DNA of 64,000 nt, taken from contig CAWGWA010000001.1 of NCBI GenBank assembly GCA_963826105.1, positions 62,001-126,000 of the forward strand. Reading direction: 5' to 3'. The translations under genes were made by a program, and so were the position numbers. This document shows positions 19,295 to 28,072 of the stretch, one piece after another. The DNA comes from WHTI01 sp963826105. Lineage in GTDB: Bacteria > Actinomycetota > CADDZG01 > WHSQ01. How positions within the stretch are numbered: position 1 is the stretch's first letter; every line of letters begins with the position of its first letter. Below the pieces are notes generated by a model. That model did no database searches, was not told the DNA's origin, and saw only the letters and a program-made list of their open reading frames with translations.

Positions 19295-20737
19295 ATGATC
19301 ATGCCCGAAAGCCACCCGAAAAGAGTACCCACGAGACGCCGCTTACTCGTAGCGATGCTCGTGGGCGTGGTTTCCTCTCTCGCCCTCGTCTGGCTCATCC
19401 CCGAGGCACACCACGCGATGGGCCCTTCAACGGTCGGATCGGGTGCCCGCCTCGGATTGGGCACCACACGGATCGTCATCCCACCGCTCGGGACGATCTC
19501 CGCCGACACCCACGCTTCGCTGCTCGACCTCGACCTCGTGATCGGCGAGGTCGACCCCGAGAGGCTGACCGAGGCCGTGTCCTCGCCCGGTTCGCGTGCG
19601 CAGCTGGTCGGGGAGGTCGAAGACGACCTTCGGTCGGTGGCCATGGCCACCGCACTACGTCTCCTGCTGGGTGGCGTCATCATCGGAGCGATCGCCGCCG
19701 TACTGGTCAGCGGGAGGGACTTCAGGCTCCTTGCTGCCGGCGCAACCGGAGGTGCTGTGGCGATCGTGGTCACAGTCGGGCTGACGGCCGCGACCTTCAA
19801 CGTCACTGCTTTCGAGGAGCCTAAGTTCACTGGTGCCCTGGAGCGCGCCCCGCAGGTGATCGCTGCGGTCGACGAGAGCCTCAGCGCGCTCGACGGTCTG
19901 CGATCCCGCTTCGAGAGTCTCGCCGCCCGCCTCTCGCAGCTGATCGCACTCGTTGCGGAGCCGGTGCTCGCGCCTCAAGAGGATTCGGTCGCGATCCTCC
20001 ACGTGAGCGACATCCACTCGAACCCGATCGGGATCGAGATCACCAGGACCCTGGCGGAGCGTTTCGACGTTAGTGCCGTGCTCGATACCGGTGACCTGAC
20101 GTCGTTCGGGGCGCCGATCGAGGCCCGCATCGGCACTCTTATCGACCAGATGAACGTCCCCTACCTGTACGTGCCCGGGAATCACGACTCCCTCGTCAAC
20201 CGCGCCGAGATCGCCCTGGTCGACAACGTTCAACTCCTCGATGGGTCTCTTGCGACGATCGACGGCGTCCGCATCCTCGGCATCGCAGATCCAACCTTCA
20301 CGGCAACGAACGAGGTCTCGACCGGGGACGCCAATGGGCAGAAGCTGGCCGCAGCTCCAGAGGTCGCAGAGATCGTGGGGCGGATCGATCCGGGGGTGCT
20401 CGCGGTCCACGATGCCCGGCAAGCCTCCGAGTCCCTGGGGCTCGTCCCGCTCATCCTGGCCGGCCATACCCACGAACGCTCCTTCCTCCAGGAGGGCGGG
20501 AGCACGGTCATGGTCGTTGGCTCCACCGGGGCGACGGGTCTCGGGTCGTTCCTGGTCGATACGGACCTGAAGTACGAGGCCGAGATCCTCTATTTCCAGG
20601 ACGGCGAGGTGGTCTCGTACGACTACATCTCGTTCGACGGTCTGGGGGGAGACTTCACGATCGAGCGCATCCGGATCGACCCGCCTCCGGCTGCCGAACC
20701 CCGGCCCACTAACTCGAGCGGAGGCGAAGGGATTTGA
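19295..20737 (+). CDS. Membrane-anchored metallophosphoesterase
   Basis: 480 residues. Two or three membrane segments in the first 175 residues (LLVAMLVGVVSSLALVWLIP, ALRLLLGGVIIGAIAAVLVSG, LAAGATGGAVAIVVTVGLTAA) precede a calcineurin-like phosphoesterase domain with all metal-binding motifs: HVSDIHSNP, LDTGDLT, VPGNHDS, AVHDARQ and LAGHTHE. The catalytic domain probably faces outward. The substrate is unknown. The last six codons and stop are read from DNA that is the complement of the tRNA-Ser 3' end. Confidence 0.85.
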   Translation: MIMPESHPKRVPTRRRLLVAMLVGVVSSLALVWLIPEAHHAMGPSTVGSGARLGLGTTRIVIPPLGTISADTHASLLDLDLVIGEVDPERLTEAVSSPGSRAQLVGEVEDDLRSVAMATALRLLLGGVIIGAIAAVLVSGRDFRLLAAGATGGAVAIVVTVGLTAATFNVTAFEEPKFTGALERAPQVIAAVDESLSALDGLRSRFESLAARLSQLIALVAEPVLAPQEDSVAILHVSDIHSNPIGIEITRTLAERFDVSAVLDTGDLTSFGAPIEARIGTLIDQMNVPYLYVPGNHDSLVNRAEIALVDNVQLLDGSLATIDGVRILGIADPTFTATNEVSTGDANGQKLAAAPEVAEIVGRIDPGVLAVHDARQASESLGLVPLILAGHTHERSFLQEGGSTVMVVGSTGATGLGSFLVDTDLKYEAEILYFQDGEVVSYDYISFDGLGGDFTIERIRIDPPPAAEPRPTNSSGGEGI

Positions 20738-20807
20738 ACCCTTGAAGGAGGTAACCCCCCTTAACGCATTAGCAGTGCGCTCCCTTCGGCCACTCGGGCA
20801 CGCCTCC
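20719..20807 (-). tRNA. tRNA-Ser(GCT)
   Basis: Minus-strand cloverleaf with acceptor pair GGAGGCG/CGCCTCC, anticodon loop giving GCT (reads AGC/AGU), a long variable arm and a TTCAAAT T loop. CCA is not encoded. The 3' end overlaps the end of the convergent phosphoesterase gene. Confidence 0.95.
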
Positions 20808-20888
20808 GTGCGGAATCATATAAGGGGTGCGGAAGCCTCCGACTAGGAAGGCTCCGGACGTGCCTGCGATAGTCTCTCCTCGTTACTT

Positions 20889-20962
20889 GCGCCCGTAGCT
20901 CAGTGGATTAGAGCGTCCGGCTACGGACCGGAAGGTCGGGGGTTCGAATCCCTCCGGGCGTA
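20889..20962 (+). tRNA. tRNA-Arg(ACG)
   Basis: Acceptor stem GCGCCCG/CGGGCGT (first pair G-U), anticodon stem TCCGG/CCGGA with loop CTACGGA, anticodon ACG, T loop TTCGAAT. Its A34 is the expected target of TadA, encoded at 24900. CCA is not encoded. Confidence 0.95.
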
Positions 20963-21086
20963 CAAAAGCCGCTTTCGTAGCACTCGGGCTACGTAGTCGG
21001 AGCAATCCAAGCGAAGGTTCTATCCGTGCCGCCCCCTCGTCACTACGCTCATCGAAAGTTGCATCGCCTAAAGAGAGTTGGGGACG

Positions 21087-24000
21087 ATGAGCTCGGTGGG
21101 GATTCGTCCCTGGCGCGTGGCGGGACTCTTGGTCCTATCGGCTTCGGTCCTCGTTCCGCTTGCCGTTGACGCTCGAGCGGCGACCACGATCACCGTCGAC
21201 ACGTTCACCGATAACGCGGACGGCGATTGTTCGCTGCGCGAAGCCATCATCGCCTCCAACACCGACGCCCCCGCCGATGCTTGTCCGGCGGGCTCGGGTG
21301 ACGACACGATCCAACTTCCCGCCGGTACCTACACCCTCTCGCTGGCTGGGGGCGAAGACGTGGCCATCGGGTCAGACGCTGCGACCGGCGACCTCGACAT
21401 CACGGAGAGCGTGACGATCACGGGTGCCGGGAGTGCGACCACCATCATCGACGGCGGCGATATCGATCGCGTGCTGCACCTGCCTTCGGGCACGACCGTC
21501 AACATCACCGGCGTGACCATCCGGAACGGGACCACCACGGATCACGGGGGTGGTCTTCGGCAGGACGGCGGCACGCTCGATCTGGAGGATGTCGTCGTTA
21601 CGAGCAACATCGCCAACCTCGGTGGAGGCATCCTTCTCACCACCCGCGGAACGCTCAATATCGCTGGATCTACCGTGAGCAACAACACCGGCGGCTATGG
21701 GGGCGGCATCTTGGTCTCTGTGGGGGGAAACGCCAATCTCGATCAGTCGACCGTCTCAGGCAACTCCGCTACCGGGTTCGGCGGCGGCATCCTTAGTAGC
21801 GGAACGATCTCGGTTACCAACTCGACGGTAAGTGGCAACACTGGGGGTGGGATCTGGACGGACATCCCCAGCGGCGCTACCTTGACCCACACCACAGTCA
21901 CGGACAACTCCGGTGGCGGGATCATCTATATGAACAACCCTTTGTTCGCGCCTACGGTCAGCGATTCGATCATTGCAGGTCACGGCGGGGATGCGGACTG
22001 CAACATTCCCATGAACCCGGTAGGCCCCAACCTCGACTCGGACGGGACTTGTCTCGTATCTCTCACCGTTCCAAACCCGTTGCTGGGTCCACTCTCGTTC
22101 TCGGGCGGGCCAACCGAGACCCACGCGCTCCAGCCGGGAAGCCCGGCCATCGACGCCGCTTCGGTAGGTGGATGCCCCGCTATAGACCAGCGGGGAGCGA
22201 CGAGGATCGCTGCCTCCTGCGACCTCGGTGCTTACGAAGTGACTCCGATGACCTTCATCCCGACGAGGACCGACGACCCGCTTACTCCCGACGGTTGTTT
22301 CCCGACTGATTGTTCGCTCCGTGAAGCGGTTATCGCCGCCAACCAGGATTCGGCCGCCGACACGATCGACATCTCCGCCGGTACCTACTCTGTCGAGGGA
22401 GCGTCCGGAGAGGGCGCGGCCCTAACCGGGGACCTCGACATCACGTCCGACGTTGATATCGAAGGCGCGAATGCCACGAACACATTCATCGATGGAGATG
22501 TTGATCGAGTGCTCGACGTCTCTGGGGCCGCGACCGAAGCAACGATCTCAGACGTCACGATCCAAAACGGGAACGCGCCCGGGGACGGGGGCGGCATTCG
22601 TGTGGTCGACGCCGCCCTCACCGTCACCGATTCCGCAGTGACTGGCAGTGTCGCGGTCGAGGGCGGCGGTATCGCCAACCTGGGCGGGAAGTTGTCCCTG
22701 AATGGCTCCACGGTGAGCGGGAATGCTGCCGGCGACTATGGCGGGGGTGTCCACGTTACCGGCCCCGGAGCTGAATATGACTTCGTCAACACAACCATCT
22801 CGGGTAACACTGCTCTCGACGGCGGCGGAGTGTCCTCGGAGCTCGAAGCCCTCGGATCGGGAGCGTTGGTCAACGTCACTATCACGGACAACACCTCAGG
22901 GGGCAACCCCGGAATGTTCGTCGATGACACGCTCGGCGGCCCCCTGCCGAGTGCGATGAACACCATTGTGGCCGACAACAACGGCAGTGAAGAGTGCAGC
23001 ACACCCATCGATTCCGTCGGTCCCAACCTCGACTCCGATCTCACCTGTTTCAACGGAACCGGGGATGTCCACGATGATCCCGAACTCGGATCGCTCGGTA
23101 ACAACGGCGGCTCGACACAGACGCACGCGTTGCTCCAGGACAGCCCGGCCATCGATGCCGGAGTCTTCGGGTCCGGTGTCCGGCCTGAGGATCAGCGCGG
23201 GCTGGCGCGGGTGGACGGCAACCCTCTCCTCCTTTCGGATACCGACATAGGTGCCTACGAGGCCAACGCTCTTTCGGTCGATGATGTTTCGGCAACGGAG
23301 GGAGGAGACCTCGTCTTCACCGTGAGCCTCGCGGTGGTGGATCAGCTCACGGTCGAGGTTGGCTTCGAGACCGCAGACGGCACCGCTATCGAGCCAGACG
23401 ACTACACGGGCGAGAGCGACACCGTGACTTTCACGCCGGGGGACCTGACCGAATCCATCACCGTCACCACGATCGATGCCGCGTCCGACGAGCCGGATGA
23501 GAACCTTCTCGTCGAGCTGACCGACGCGACGGTAGCCGTCATCGCCGACGACCAGGGCGTTGGCACGATCACCGACAACGGCGCGGCGCCAACACCCGAC
23601 CCGACCCCCACGCCGACACCAACTCCGACGCCGCCCACTGCGGATTGTCCATCGGACGATGCCGAGTCCGTCTGTGCGACTGATGGGGACGACGATGTCG
23701 TCGTCGATGCGTCCGACGACGCCGACGGAGACGGCGAGGTGAATGTCTACCTCGGTGACGGGGCCGATTCCCTGTGCATCGAGATCACGGCGGGGCTCAC
23801 GGTCACCGTTTATGGCGGAGACGGGAACGACTCGGTCACCGTGGGTGACTGTGGGTCGGGAGCTTCCGTTCTCGGGGTCCCGGTTTCGGTCTCGAGCGTT
23901 GAATTCTGGGGTGGTCCCGGTGATGACTCTGCGTCGGGTAGCTCCGGGCCCGATCGTCTCGATGGTGGGAAGGGGAAAGACGTCCTCCAAGGACGCCGCG

Positions 24001-24113
24001 GGCGGGATCGGCTTCGGGGCGGTAGGGGACGCGATGTTCTGATGGGAGGCCCGGGACAAGATTCGTGTCACGGCGGGCCCGGCCAGGACACCATGTCGTC
24101 CTGTTCCCCGTAG
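21087..24113 (+). CDS. Large secreted CSLREA / right-handed beta-helix / Calx-beta / RTX-like protein
   Basis: 1008 residues from the ATG at 21087, after GGGGA; a TTG at 21078 is an alternative. Domain order: signal peptide (to about DARA); CSLREA box (NADGDCSLREAIIASN); a parallel beta-helix region with repeats of the type STVSNNTGGYGGGI; a second CSLREA box (DCSLREAVIAANQ, about residue 410) and second beta-helix; a Calx-beta unit (VGFETADGTAIEPDDYTGES); a Pro-Thr linker; and a C-terminal glycine-aspartate tract of RTX type (GGDGNDSVTVG, GRDRLRGGRGRDVLMGGPGQD). The two halves look like an internal duplication. It is exported and probably calcium-binding; its role is unknown. No secretion partner is nearby. 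Confidence 0.85.
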   Translation: MSSVGIRPWRVAGLLVLSASVLVPLAVDARAATTITVDTFTDNADGDCSLREAIIASNTDAPADACPAGSGDDTIQLPAGTYTLSLAGGEDVAIGSDAATGDLDITESVTITGAGSATTIIDGGDIDRVLHLPSGTTVNITGVTIRNGTTTDHGGGLRQDGGTLDLEDVVVTSNIANLGGGILLTTRGTLNIAGSTVSNNTGGYGGGILVSVGGNANLDQSTVSGNSATGFGGGILSSGTISVTNSTVSGNTGGGIWTDIPSGATLTHTTVTDNSGGGIIYMNNPLFAPTVSDSIIAGHGGDADCNIPMNPVGPNLDSDGTCLVSLTVPNPLLGPLSFSGGPTETHALQPGSPAIDAASVGGCPAIDQRGATRIAASCDLGAYEVTPMTFIPTRTDDPLTPDGCFPTDCSLREAVIAANQDSAADTIDISAGTYSVEGASGEGAALTGDLDITSDVDIEGANATNTFIDGDVDRVLDVSGAATEATISDVTIQNGNAPGDGGGIRVVDAALTVTDSAVTGSVAVEGGGIANLGGKLSLNGSTVSGNAAGDYGGGVHVTGPGAEYDFVNTTISGNTALDGGGVSSELEALGSGALVNVTITDNTSGGNPGMFVDDTLGGPLPSAMNTIVADNNGSEECSTPIDSVGPNLDSDLTCFNGTGDVHDDPELGSLGNNGGSTQTHALLQDSPAIDAGVFGSGVRPEDQRGLARVDGNPLLLSDTDIGAYEANALSVDDVSATEGGDLVFTVSLAVVDQLTVEVGFETADGTAIEPDDYTGESDTVTFTPGDLTESITVTTIDAASDEPDENLLVELTDATVAVIADDQGVGTITDNGAAPTPDPTPTPTPTPTPPTADCPSDDAESVCATDGDDDVVVDASDDADGDGEVNVYLGDGADSLCIEITAGLTVTVYGGDGNDSVTVGDCGSGASVLGVPVSVSSVEFWGGPGDDSASGSSGPDRLDGGKGKDVLQGRRGRDRLRGGRGRDVLMGGPGQDSCHGGPGQDTMSSCSP

Positions 24114-24129
24114 GAGACCCATAGACGCG

Positions 24130-24159
24130 TAGATTGTCGGTCAGACGACCCACAATCTA
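24130..24159. terminator. Hairpin after the CSLREA gene, probable terminator
   Basis: TAGATTGT and ACAATCTA form an 8-bp stem with an inner GGTC/GACC pairing, 17 bp after the stop. It is followed by GATTCCTTTC, so the U tract is weak. Confidence 0.45.
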
Positions 24160-24178
24160 GATTCCTTTCACGTACCCT

Positions 24179-24898
24179 TTGGCCTTCGGGAAGACGGGTC
24201 GAGCAGGGGTTCTATTGGGTCTTTTCCAGCGCATCTCAGACATCCGCCAGGACAACATCCTGGACCACGCGCGCCCTCATACCGCTGAATCGGACAAAGT
24301 GCTGGGATGGATACGAGTCCGGCGCGCCTGGGGGCCTCGCGGGGCCGGCTTCCTTTACTTGACCGAGCAATGCCTCATCCTTCATTGGATCCTGGGGAAG
24401 AACGCGACCGAGGTCGTTCCCCTCGCCGATATCAAAACCTGGGGCGTCAACAAGAGCGCCAGCATCGGTCCGATCCTCGGGATCGAGACCTCGAGCGACT
24501 CCTACTTCTTGCAGGTTCCGACCATGACCCACCTCACCGCGGAGCACGCGTCGGGCTTCCTCGAGGTCTTCGCCACCCAGATCCCGGCCAACGACATCGA
24601 GCTCAGCGAGGTTCACGACCTCGGAGAGTTCGACAACCCTGTCGACTTCGGCGTCGTAAAGCGGCGCAAGTCGGTGGTCGGGATGACAAGGAGGATCCTG
24701 GTGACGGTGGCCGGGGTCCTGATGATCACCCTTGCGATCCTGATCATCCCCGTCCCGGGCCCGTGGTCACTCCTTCTCAACCTCGCCGGCCTGGCTCTGT
24801 TGGGTTCGGAGTACGACTGGGCGCAAGACATCCTCGGGTGGGTCAAGAAGAAGTACGCGGGCATCAAGAAGAAGGTCGCGAGTCGCAAGGACGCCTGA
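24179..24898 (+). CDS. PGPGW-type putative membrane protein
   Basis: 239 residues from a TTG at 24179; the start is uncertain, with a further TTG at 24215. The first 150 residues are soluble and include a PH-like stretch (GAGFLYLTEQCLILHWILGK ... SDSYFLQV). Then comes a helix pair separated by the family signature: RILVTVAGVLMITLAILIIP, VPGPWSLLLNL, AGLALLGSEYDWAQDIL, ending in a Lys-rich tail. The IPVPGPW motif and the EYDWA helix match PGPGW membrane proteins of actinobacteria, whose function is unknown. It is followed after 1 bp by tadA. Confidence 0.7.
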   Translation: MAFGKTGRAGVLLGLFQRISDIRQDNILDHARPHTAESDKVLGWIRVRRAWGPRGAGFLYLTEQCLILHWILGKNATEVVPLADIKTWGVNKSASIGPILGIETSSDSYFLQVPTMTHLTAEHASGFLEVFATQIPANDIELSEVHDLGEFDNPVDFGVVKRRKSVVGMTRRILVTVAGVLMITLAILIIPVPGPWSLLLNLAGLALLGSEYDWAQDILGWVKKKYAGIKKKVASRKDA

Positions 24899-24899
24899 G

Positions 24900-25349
24900 G
24901 TGAGCGACGAGGAATCGATGCGTGCGGCTCTGGATGAGGCCCGACTTTCACTCGACCACGGCGACGTGCCGATCGGTGCCGTCGTCGTTCAGGGCACCGA
25001 GATCGTCGCCCGCGCTCACAATCAACGCGAGCTACTGAACGACCCGACGGCCCATGCCGAAGTGCTGGCGCTTCGGGCCGCCGCCGAGGCGCTCGGCTCC
25101 TGGAGACTCGGCGGGACCACCATGTTCGTCACCCTCGAGCCGTGTCCGATGTGCTCCGGAGCGTTGGTCCTCGCCCGCGTCGATCGTCTGGTCTACGGTC
25201 CGGCCGACCCCCGGGCCGGCGCGGCTCTGTCCCTCTACAACATCACCCAGGACCCGCGCCTGAACCACCAGGTGGCGATCACGAGCGGCGTCCTCGAGGA
25301 CGAATGCGCGGGACTCCTCCGGGGGTTCTTCGAGGACCGCCGCTCCTAG
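24900..25349 (+). CDS. tadA: tRNA-specific adenosine deaminase TadA
   Basis: 149 residues, GTG start 1 bp after the previous stop. It converts A34 to inosine in tRNA-Arg(ACG). The zinc site is clear: HAEVLAL (His and catalytic Glu) and PCPMCSGAL (two Cys). DVPIGAVVV and DPRAGAA(LS)LYNI are also typical of TadA rather than of free cytosine or guanine deaminases. The target tRNA is encoded 4 kb upstream at 20889. Confidence 0.95.
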   Translation: MSDEESMRAALDEARLSLDHGDVPIGAVVVQGTEIVARAHNQRELLNDPTAHAEVLALRAAAEALGSWRLGGTTMFVTLEPCPMCSGALVLARVDRLVYGPADPRAGAALSLYNITQDPRLNHQVAITSGVLEDECAGLLRGFFEDRRS

Positions 25350-25373
25350 TCCGCTCGTATACTCACGGGCCGA

Positions 25374-25464
25374 GGTGGGGTACCGAAGCGGCCATAACGG
25401 GAACGCCTCGAAAGCGTTTGTGGGTGCAAGCCCACCGTGGGTTCAAATCCCACCCCCACCGCCA
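25374..25464 (+). tRNA. tRNA-Ser(CGA)
   Basis: Acceptor GGTGGGG/CCCCACC, anticodon stem AACGC/GCGTT with loop CTCGAAA (anticodon CGA), long variable arm, T loop TTCAAAT, discriminator G and encoded CCA at 25462-25464. Confidence 0.95.
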
Positions 25465-25482
25465 CTAGATACACTCCCGCAC

Positions 25483-25570
25483 GGAGGCGTGCGAGAGCGG
25501 CCGAATCGGCACGACTGGAAATCGTGTGATCCGAAAGGATCCAAGGGTTCAAATCCCTTCGCCTCCGCCA
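25483..25570 (+). tRNA. tRNA-Ser(GGA)
   Basis: Acceptor GGAGGCG/CGCCTCC, anticodon stem CACGA/TCGTG with loop CTGGAAA (anticodon GGA), variable arm TGATCCGAAAGGATCCA, T loop TTCAAAT, discriminator G and encoded CCA. Confidence 0.95.
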
Positions 25571-25730
25571 CGACGGAGCGCTCCCTCGTTTGCCCTATCC
25601 TGGGTGACGGCCGTGCTAGGCGGGGGACTAGGGGTCCCCTGTACCGGAAACCCTCTTGATGCCGGGCTGAGTGCTTGCTTGCGGCCTTTGCGTGACCGGG
25701 CAGCCCCCGGAAAGCAGCGTTGATGGTCGG

Positions 25731-25812
25731 GTCCTACGCGACTCGGAACCGTGAACCCGGTCAGGCCCGGAAGGGAGCAGCCGTAAGCGGCCCTTCGAGA
25801 GTGCCGTAGGGG
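25731..25812 (+). ncRNA. ffs: Signal recognition particle RNA (small bacterial type)
   Basis: The domain IV core is readable: GTCAGGCCCGGAAGGGAGCA, including the GGAA tetraloop and the asymmetric loop that binds Ffh. The ends pair (TCCTACG with CGTAGGG), and GTGAACC and CCTTCGAGAGT complete the hairpin arms. Lying just before dnaX is the usual place in actinobacteria. The exact 5' and 3' ends are estimated from pairing. Confidence 0.92.
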
Positions 25813-25891
25813 TTCCCGGCCGGAGCCGGCTCCCGGAACAGCGTCGGCCACGTAGAGGTCCAGAGCGAGCTGCACGGCCGCTTTTTGTTTG

Positions 25892-25913
25892 GCCGTTCGT
25901 CGAGACGAACGGC
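25892..25913. terminator. Hairpin between the SRP RNA and dnaX
   Basis: GCCGTTCG and CGAACGGC form a perfect 8-bp stem with a 6-nt loop. A T-rich stretch (CTTTTTGTTT) lies before it rather than after it, so a role as terminator is only possible. Confidence 0.35.
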
Positions 25914-25983
25914 TTCTGAGCTCAAGCAACCCACCGGCGTGCGAGTACGCGAGCAGGGCTCTTTTTCTGACTCTCCTGGCACT

Positions 25984-25989
25984 TAGGAT
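25984..25989 (+). promoter_or_regulatory. Leaderless -10 box of dnaX
   Basis: TAGGAT lies exactly 6 nt before the GTG at 25996. Confidence 0.6.
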
Positions 25990-25995
25990 GGGGTC

Positions 25996-27708
25996 GTGGC
26001 TTACCTCTCCCTTTATCGCAAGTATCGATCGCAGACCTTCGACGAGATCCTCGGGCAGGAACACATCTCCTCGACCCTGGCGAATGCGATCCGGGAGGAC
26101 AAGGTCGCCCACGCTTACCTCTTCACCGGCCCCCGAGGGACCGGAAAGACGAGCACCGCCCGGATCCTGGCGAAGGCGCTCAACTGCGTGAATGGACCTA
26201 CGCCTCAGCCGTGCGGGGTCTGTCCCTCCTGTGTGGCGATCACCAACGGATCGTCACTCGATGTGATCGAACTAGACGCCGCGTCGCACTCCGGTGTCGA
26301 AGACACACGCGACATCCTTCAGGGCGTAGCGCTGGCCTCGGCCGGCAGCAACAAGAAGGTCTATGTGATCGACGAGGTCCACATGCTTACGACCCCGTCG
26401 TTCAACGCCCTGCTGAAAACGCTCGAGGAGCCGCCTGAGCACGTCATCTTCATCCTCGCGACGACCGAGGCGCACAAGGTTCTTCATACGATCCAGTCGA
26501 GAACCCAACGCTTCGATTTCCGCCCGATCCCCACCGACGTGATCGCGAAGCACCTCCTCGACGTTGCGGCCAAGGAGTCGATCGACGTCGAACCCGACGC
26601 GATCGACATCGTCGCCCGCCATGCCGAGGGCGGGATGCGTGACGCGTTGTCAACCCTGGACCAGTTGTCGAGCTTCGGCCGCCGCGTGACCGCGGTCGAT
26701 GTCGAGCACCTACTCGGGGGCCGGGAGGACGACGCCTATGCAGAGTTGTTCGACGCCTTGGCGCAGGGTGATCTCGGGAGCATCTTCTGGTCGGTACATT
26801 CGATCGTTGCTCAGGGTGCCGACGTCCGGCAGGTCGCTCGCGGAGCGCTGGCGCATGCCCGATCGCTCCTTCTGCTCCGAACCGCTCCCGATGCCGGAGA
26901 GTTGATCGATGCCGCTCCGGCCGATCGGATGACGATGACGACCCAGTCCGAGCGGTTCACGCCCTCGCAGTTGTTGAGGATCGTCGACCTCCTGGCCAAG
27001 GCTCTCACCGAGATGCGCGATGCACCTAACCACCGTCTCCTCCTCGAGGTCGCGCTGATCCGTTCGGCATCCCCCGAGACCGATCCGTCGGCGACCGGTC
27101 TGCTCGGGCGTATCGAACGCCTCGAGCGTCGGATCGGGATCGAAGGCCCCGCTCCACAGGTGGAAGCCCCGGCACCGACCTCTGCACCGACCCGGGCACC
27201 GGAGCGCAGGGCCGCCCCGGCTCCGAGCCGAAGCAGGCCCGGAGCCGGCCGCGCGCAGACCCCCGAACCGGAATCCTCACCGGCCCCTGCGGCGATACCG
27301 GCCGAGGTTGGGTTCGGGCATATCAAGGATGCATGGCAGCAGACCTTGCGAGAGGTGTCGAAGTCGAGCAAGCGCGTGCACGCGCTCCTGAACCCGTCGC
27401 GCCCCACCAAGTACGACGACGGTGCGCTCGCCGTCGAAGTGCAGTCGGAGTTCCACGCCGAGGAGATGTCGAACGATCGCAACCGCGACATGGTGATCAA
27501 GGCGCTGCATGCTTCGTTGGGCATCAAGCCTTCGGTCACGTTCACCGCGGCCGGTTCCAAGCAGTCGACGTCGCCTCCCGAGGAGGACGACTCCTCGGTG
27601 GTAGATATCTCGGATACCGCACCAGCAGCTGCGGATCTCGATCCGATCGAACTGCTCAAGAAAGGTCTCGGGGCCGAGGTCATCGAGTCCGACACCGACA
27701 AGAGATGA
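25996..27708 (+). CDS. dnaX: DNA polymerase III subunit gamma/tau
   Basis: 570 residues, GTG start. It is the ATPase of the clamp loader. Visible are YRKYRSQTFDEILGQEHI, Walker A GPRGTGKTSTARILAKALNC, a zinc-binding cluster (CVNGPTPQPCGVCPSC), Walker B VYVIDEVHML, sensor 1 ATTEAHKVLHTIQSRTQRFDF and the arginine-finger region, followed by domain III and a Pro/Ala-rich linker (about residues 385-430) and a C-terminal tau-like domain. It heads a run with ybaB and recR, a conserved order. Confidence 0.95.
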   Translation: MAYLSLYRKYRSQTFDEILGQEHISSTLANAIREDKVAHAYLFTGPRGTGKTSTARILAKALNCVNGPTPQPCGVCPSCVAITNGSSLDVIELDAASHSGVEDTRDILQGVALASAGSNKKVYVIDEVHMLTTPSFNALLKTLEEPPEHVIFILATTEAHKVLHTIQSRTQRFDFRPIPTDVIAKHLLDVAAKESIDVEPDAIDIVARHAEGGMRDALSTLDQLSSFGRRVTAVDVEHLLGGREDDAYAELFDALAQGDLGSIFWSVHSIVAQGADVRQVARGALAHARSLLLLRTAPDAGELIDAAPADRMTMTTQSERFTPSQLLRIVDLLAKALTEMRDAPNHRLLLEVALIRSASPETDPSATGLLGRIERLERRIGIEGPAPQVEAPAPTSAPTRAPERRAAPAPSRSRPGAGRAQTPEPESSPAPAAIPAEVGFGHIKDAWQQTLREVSKSSKRVHALLNPSRPTKYDDGALAVEVQSEFHAEEMSNDRNRDMVIKALHASLGIKPSVTFTAAGSKQSTSPPEEDDSSVVDISDTAPAAADLDPIELLKKGLGAEVIESDTDKR

Positions 27709-27721
27709 CGGGGAGGATCCC

Positions 27722-28051
27722 TTGAAGGACATGCAGAAGATGATGAAGCAGGCCCAGAAGATGGCGGCCGAGATGCAGAAGGCGCAGGATGCGCTGGCCG
27801 AGGTCGAGGTCGAGGGGCAGGCCGGCGGCGGAGCCGTCAAGGTCGTAGCGACCGGTGATCAACGCATCGTGCGGGTGGACATCGCCGAGGACATGTTCGA
27901 CGGCGTGCCCGACAAGGACGACATCGAGATCCTGGCCGACACAGTGACCGCGGCGGTTAACGACGCGCTCGAGAAGTCGCGCGAAGCACAGGCCGAAGCG
28001 ATGGGCCCTCTTGCCGGTGGACTCGGCGGCATGGGCCTCCCAGGGATGTAG
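27722..28051 (+). CDS. YbaB/EbfC nucleoid-associated protein
   Basis: 109 residues. TTG start at 27722 supported by GGGAGG 6 nt upstream; an ATG three codons later is the alternative. The N-terminus is a Met/Gln/Lys-rich amphipathic helix (MKQAQKMAAEMQKAQDAL), then the family core GGGAVKVVATGDQRIVRVDI and NDALEKSREAQAEAMGPLAGGLG. It forms dimers that bind DNA without strong sequence preference. It lies between dnaX and recR as usual. Confidence 0.93.
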   Translation: MKDMQKMMKQAQKMAAEMQKAQDALAEVEVEGQAGGGAVKVVATGDQRIVRVDIAEDMFDGVPDKDDIEILADTVTAAVNDALEKSREAQAEAMGPLAGGLGGMGLPGM

Positions 28052-28072
28052 CCGGTGGTCAACTAAGTGGCG

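Noticed and set aside
23600..23640. Pro-Thr repeat in the CSLREA gene as a DNA-level tandem repeat of interest
   Set aside because: Short, in frame, and typical of linkers in secreted actinobacterial proteins.
22896..24122. Long minus-strand open frame opposite the CSLREA gene
   Set aside because: It is antisense to clear repeats, without signal, motif or ribosome-binding site.
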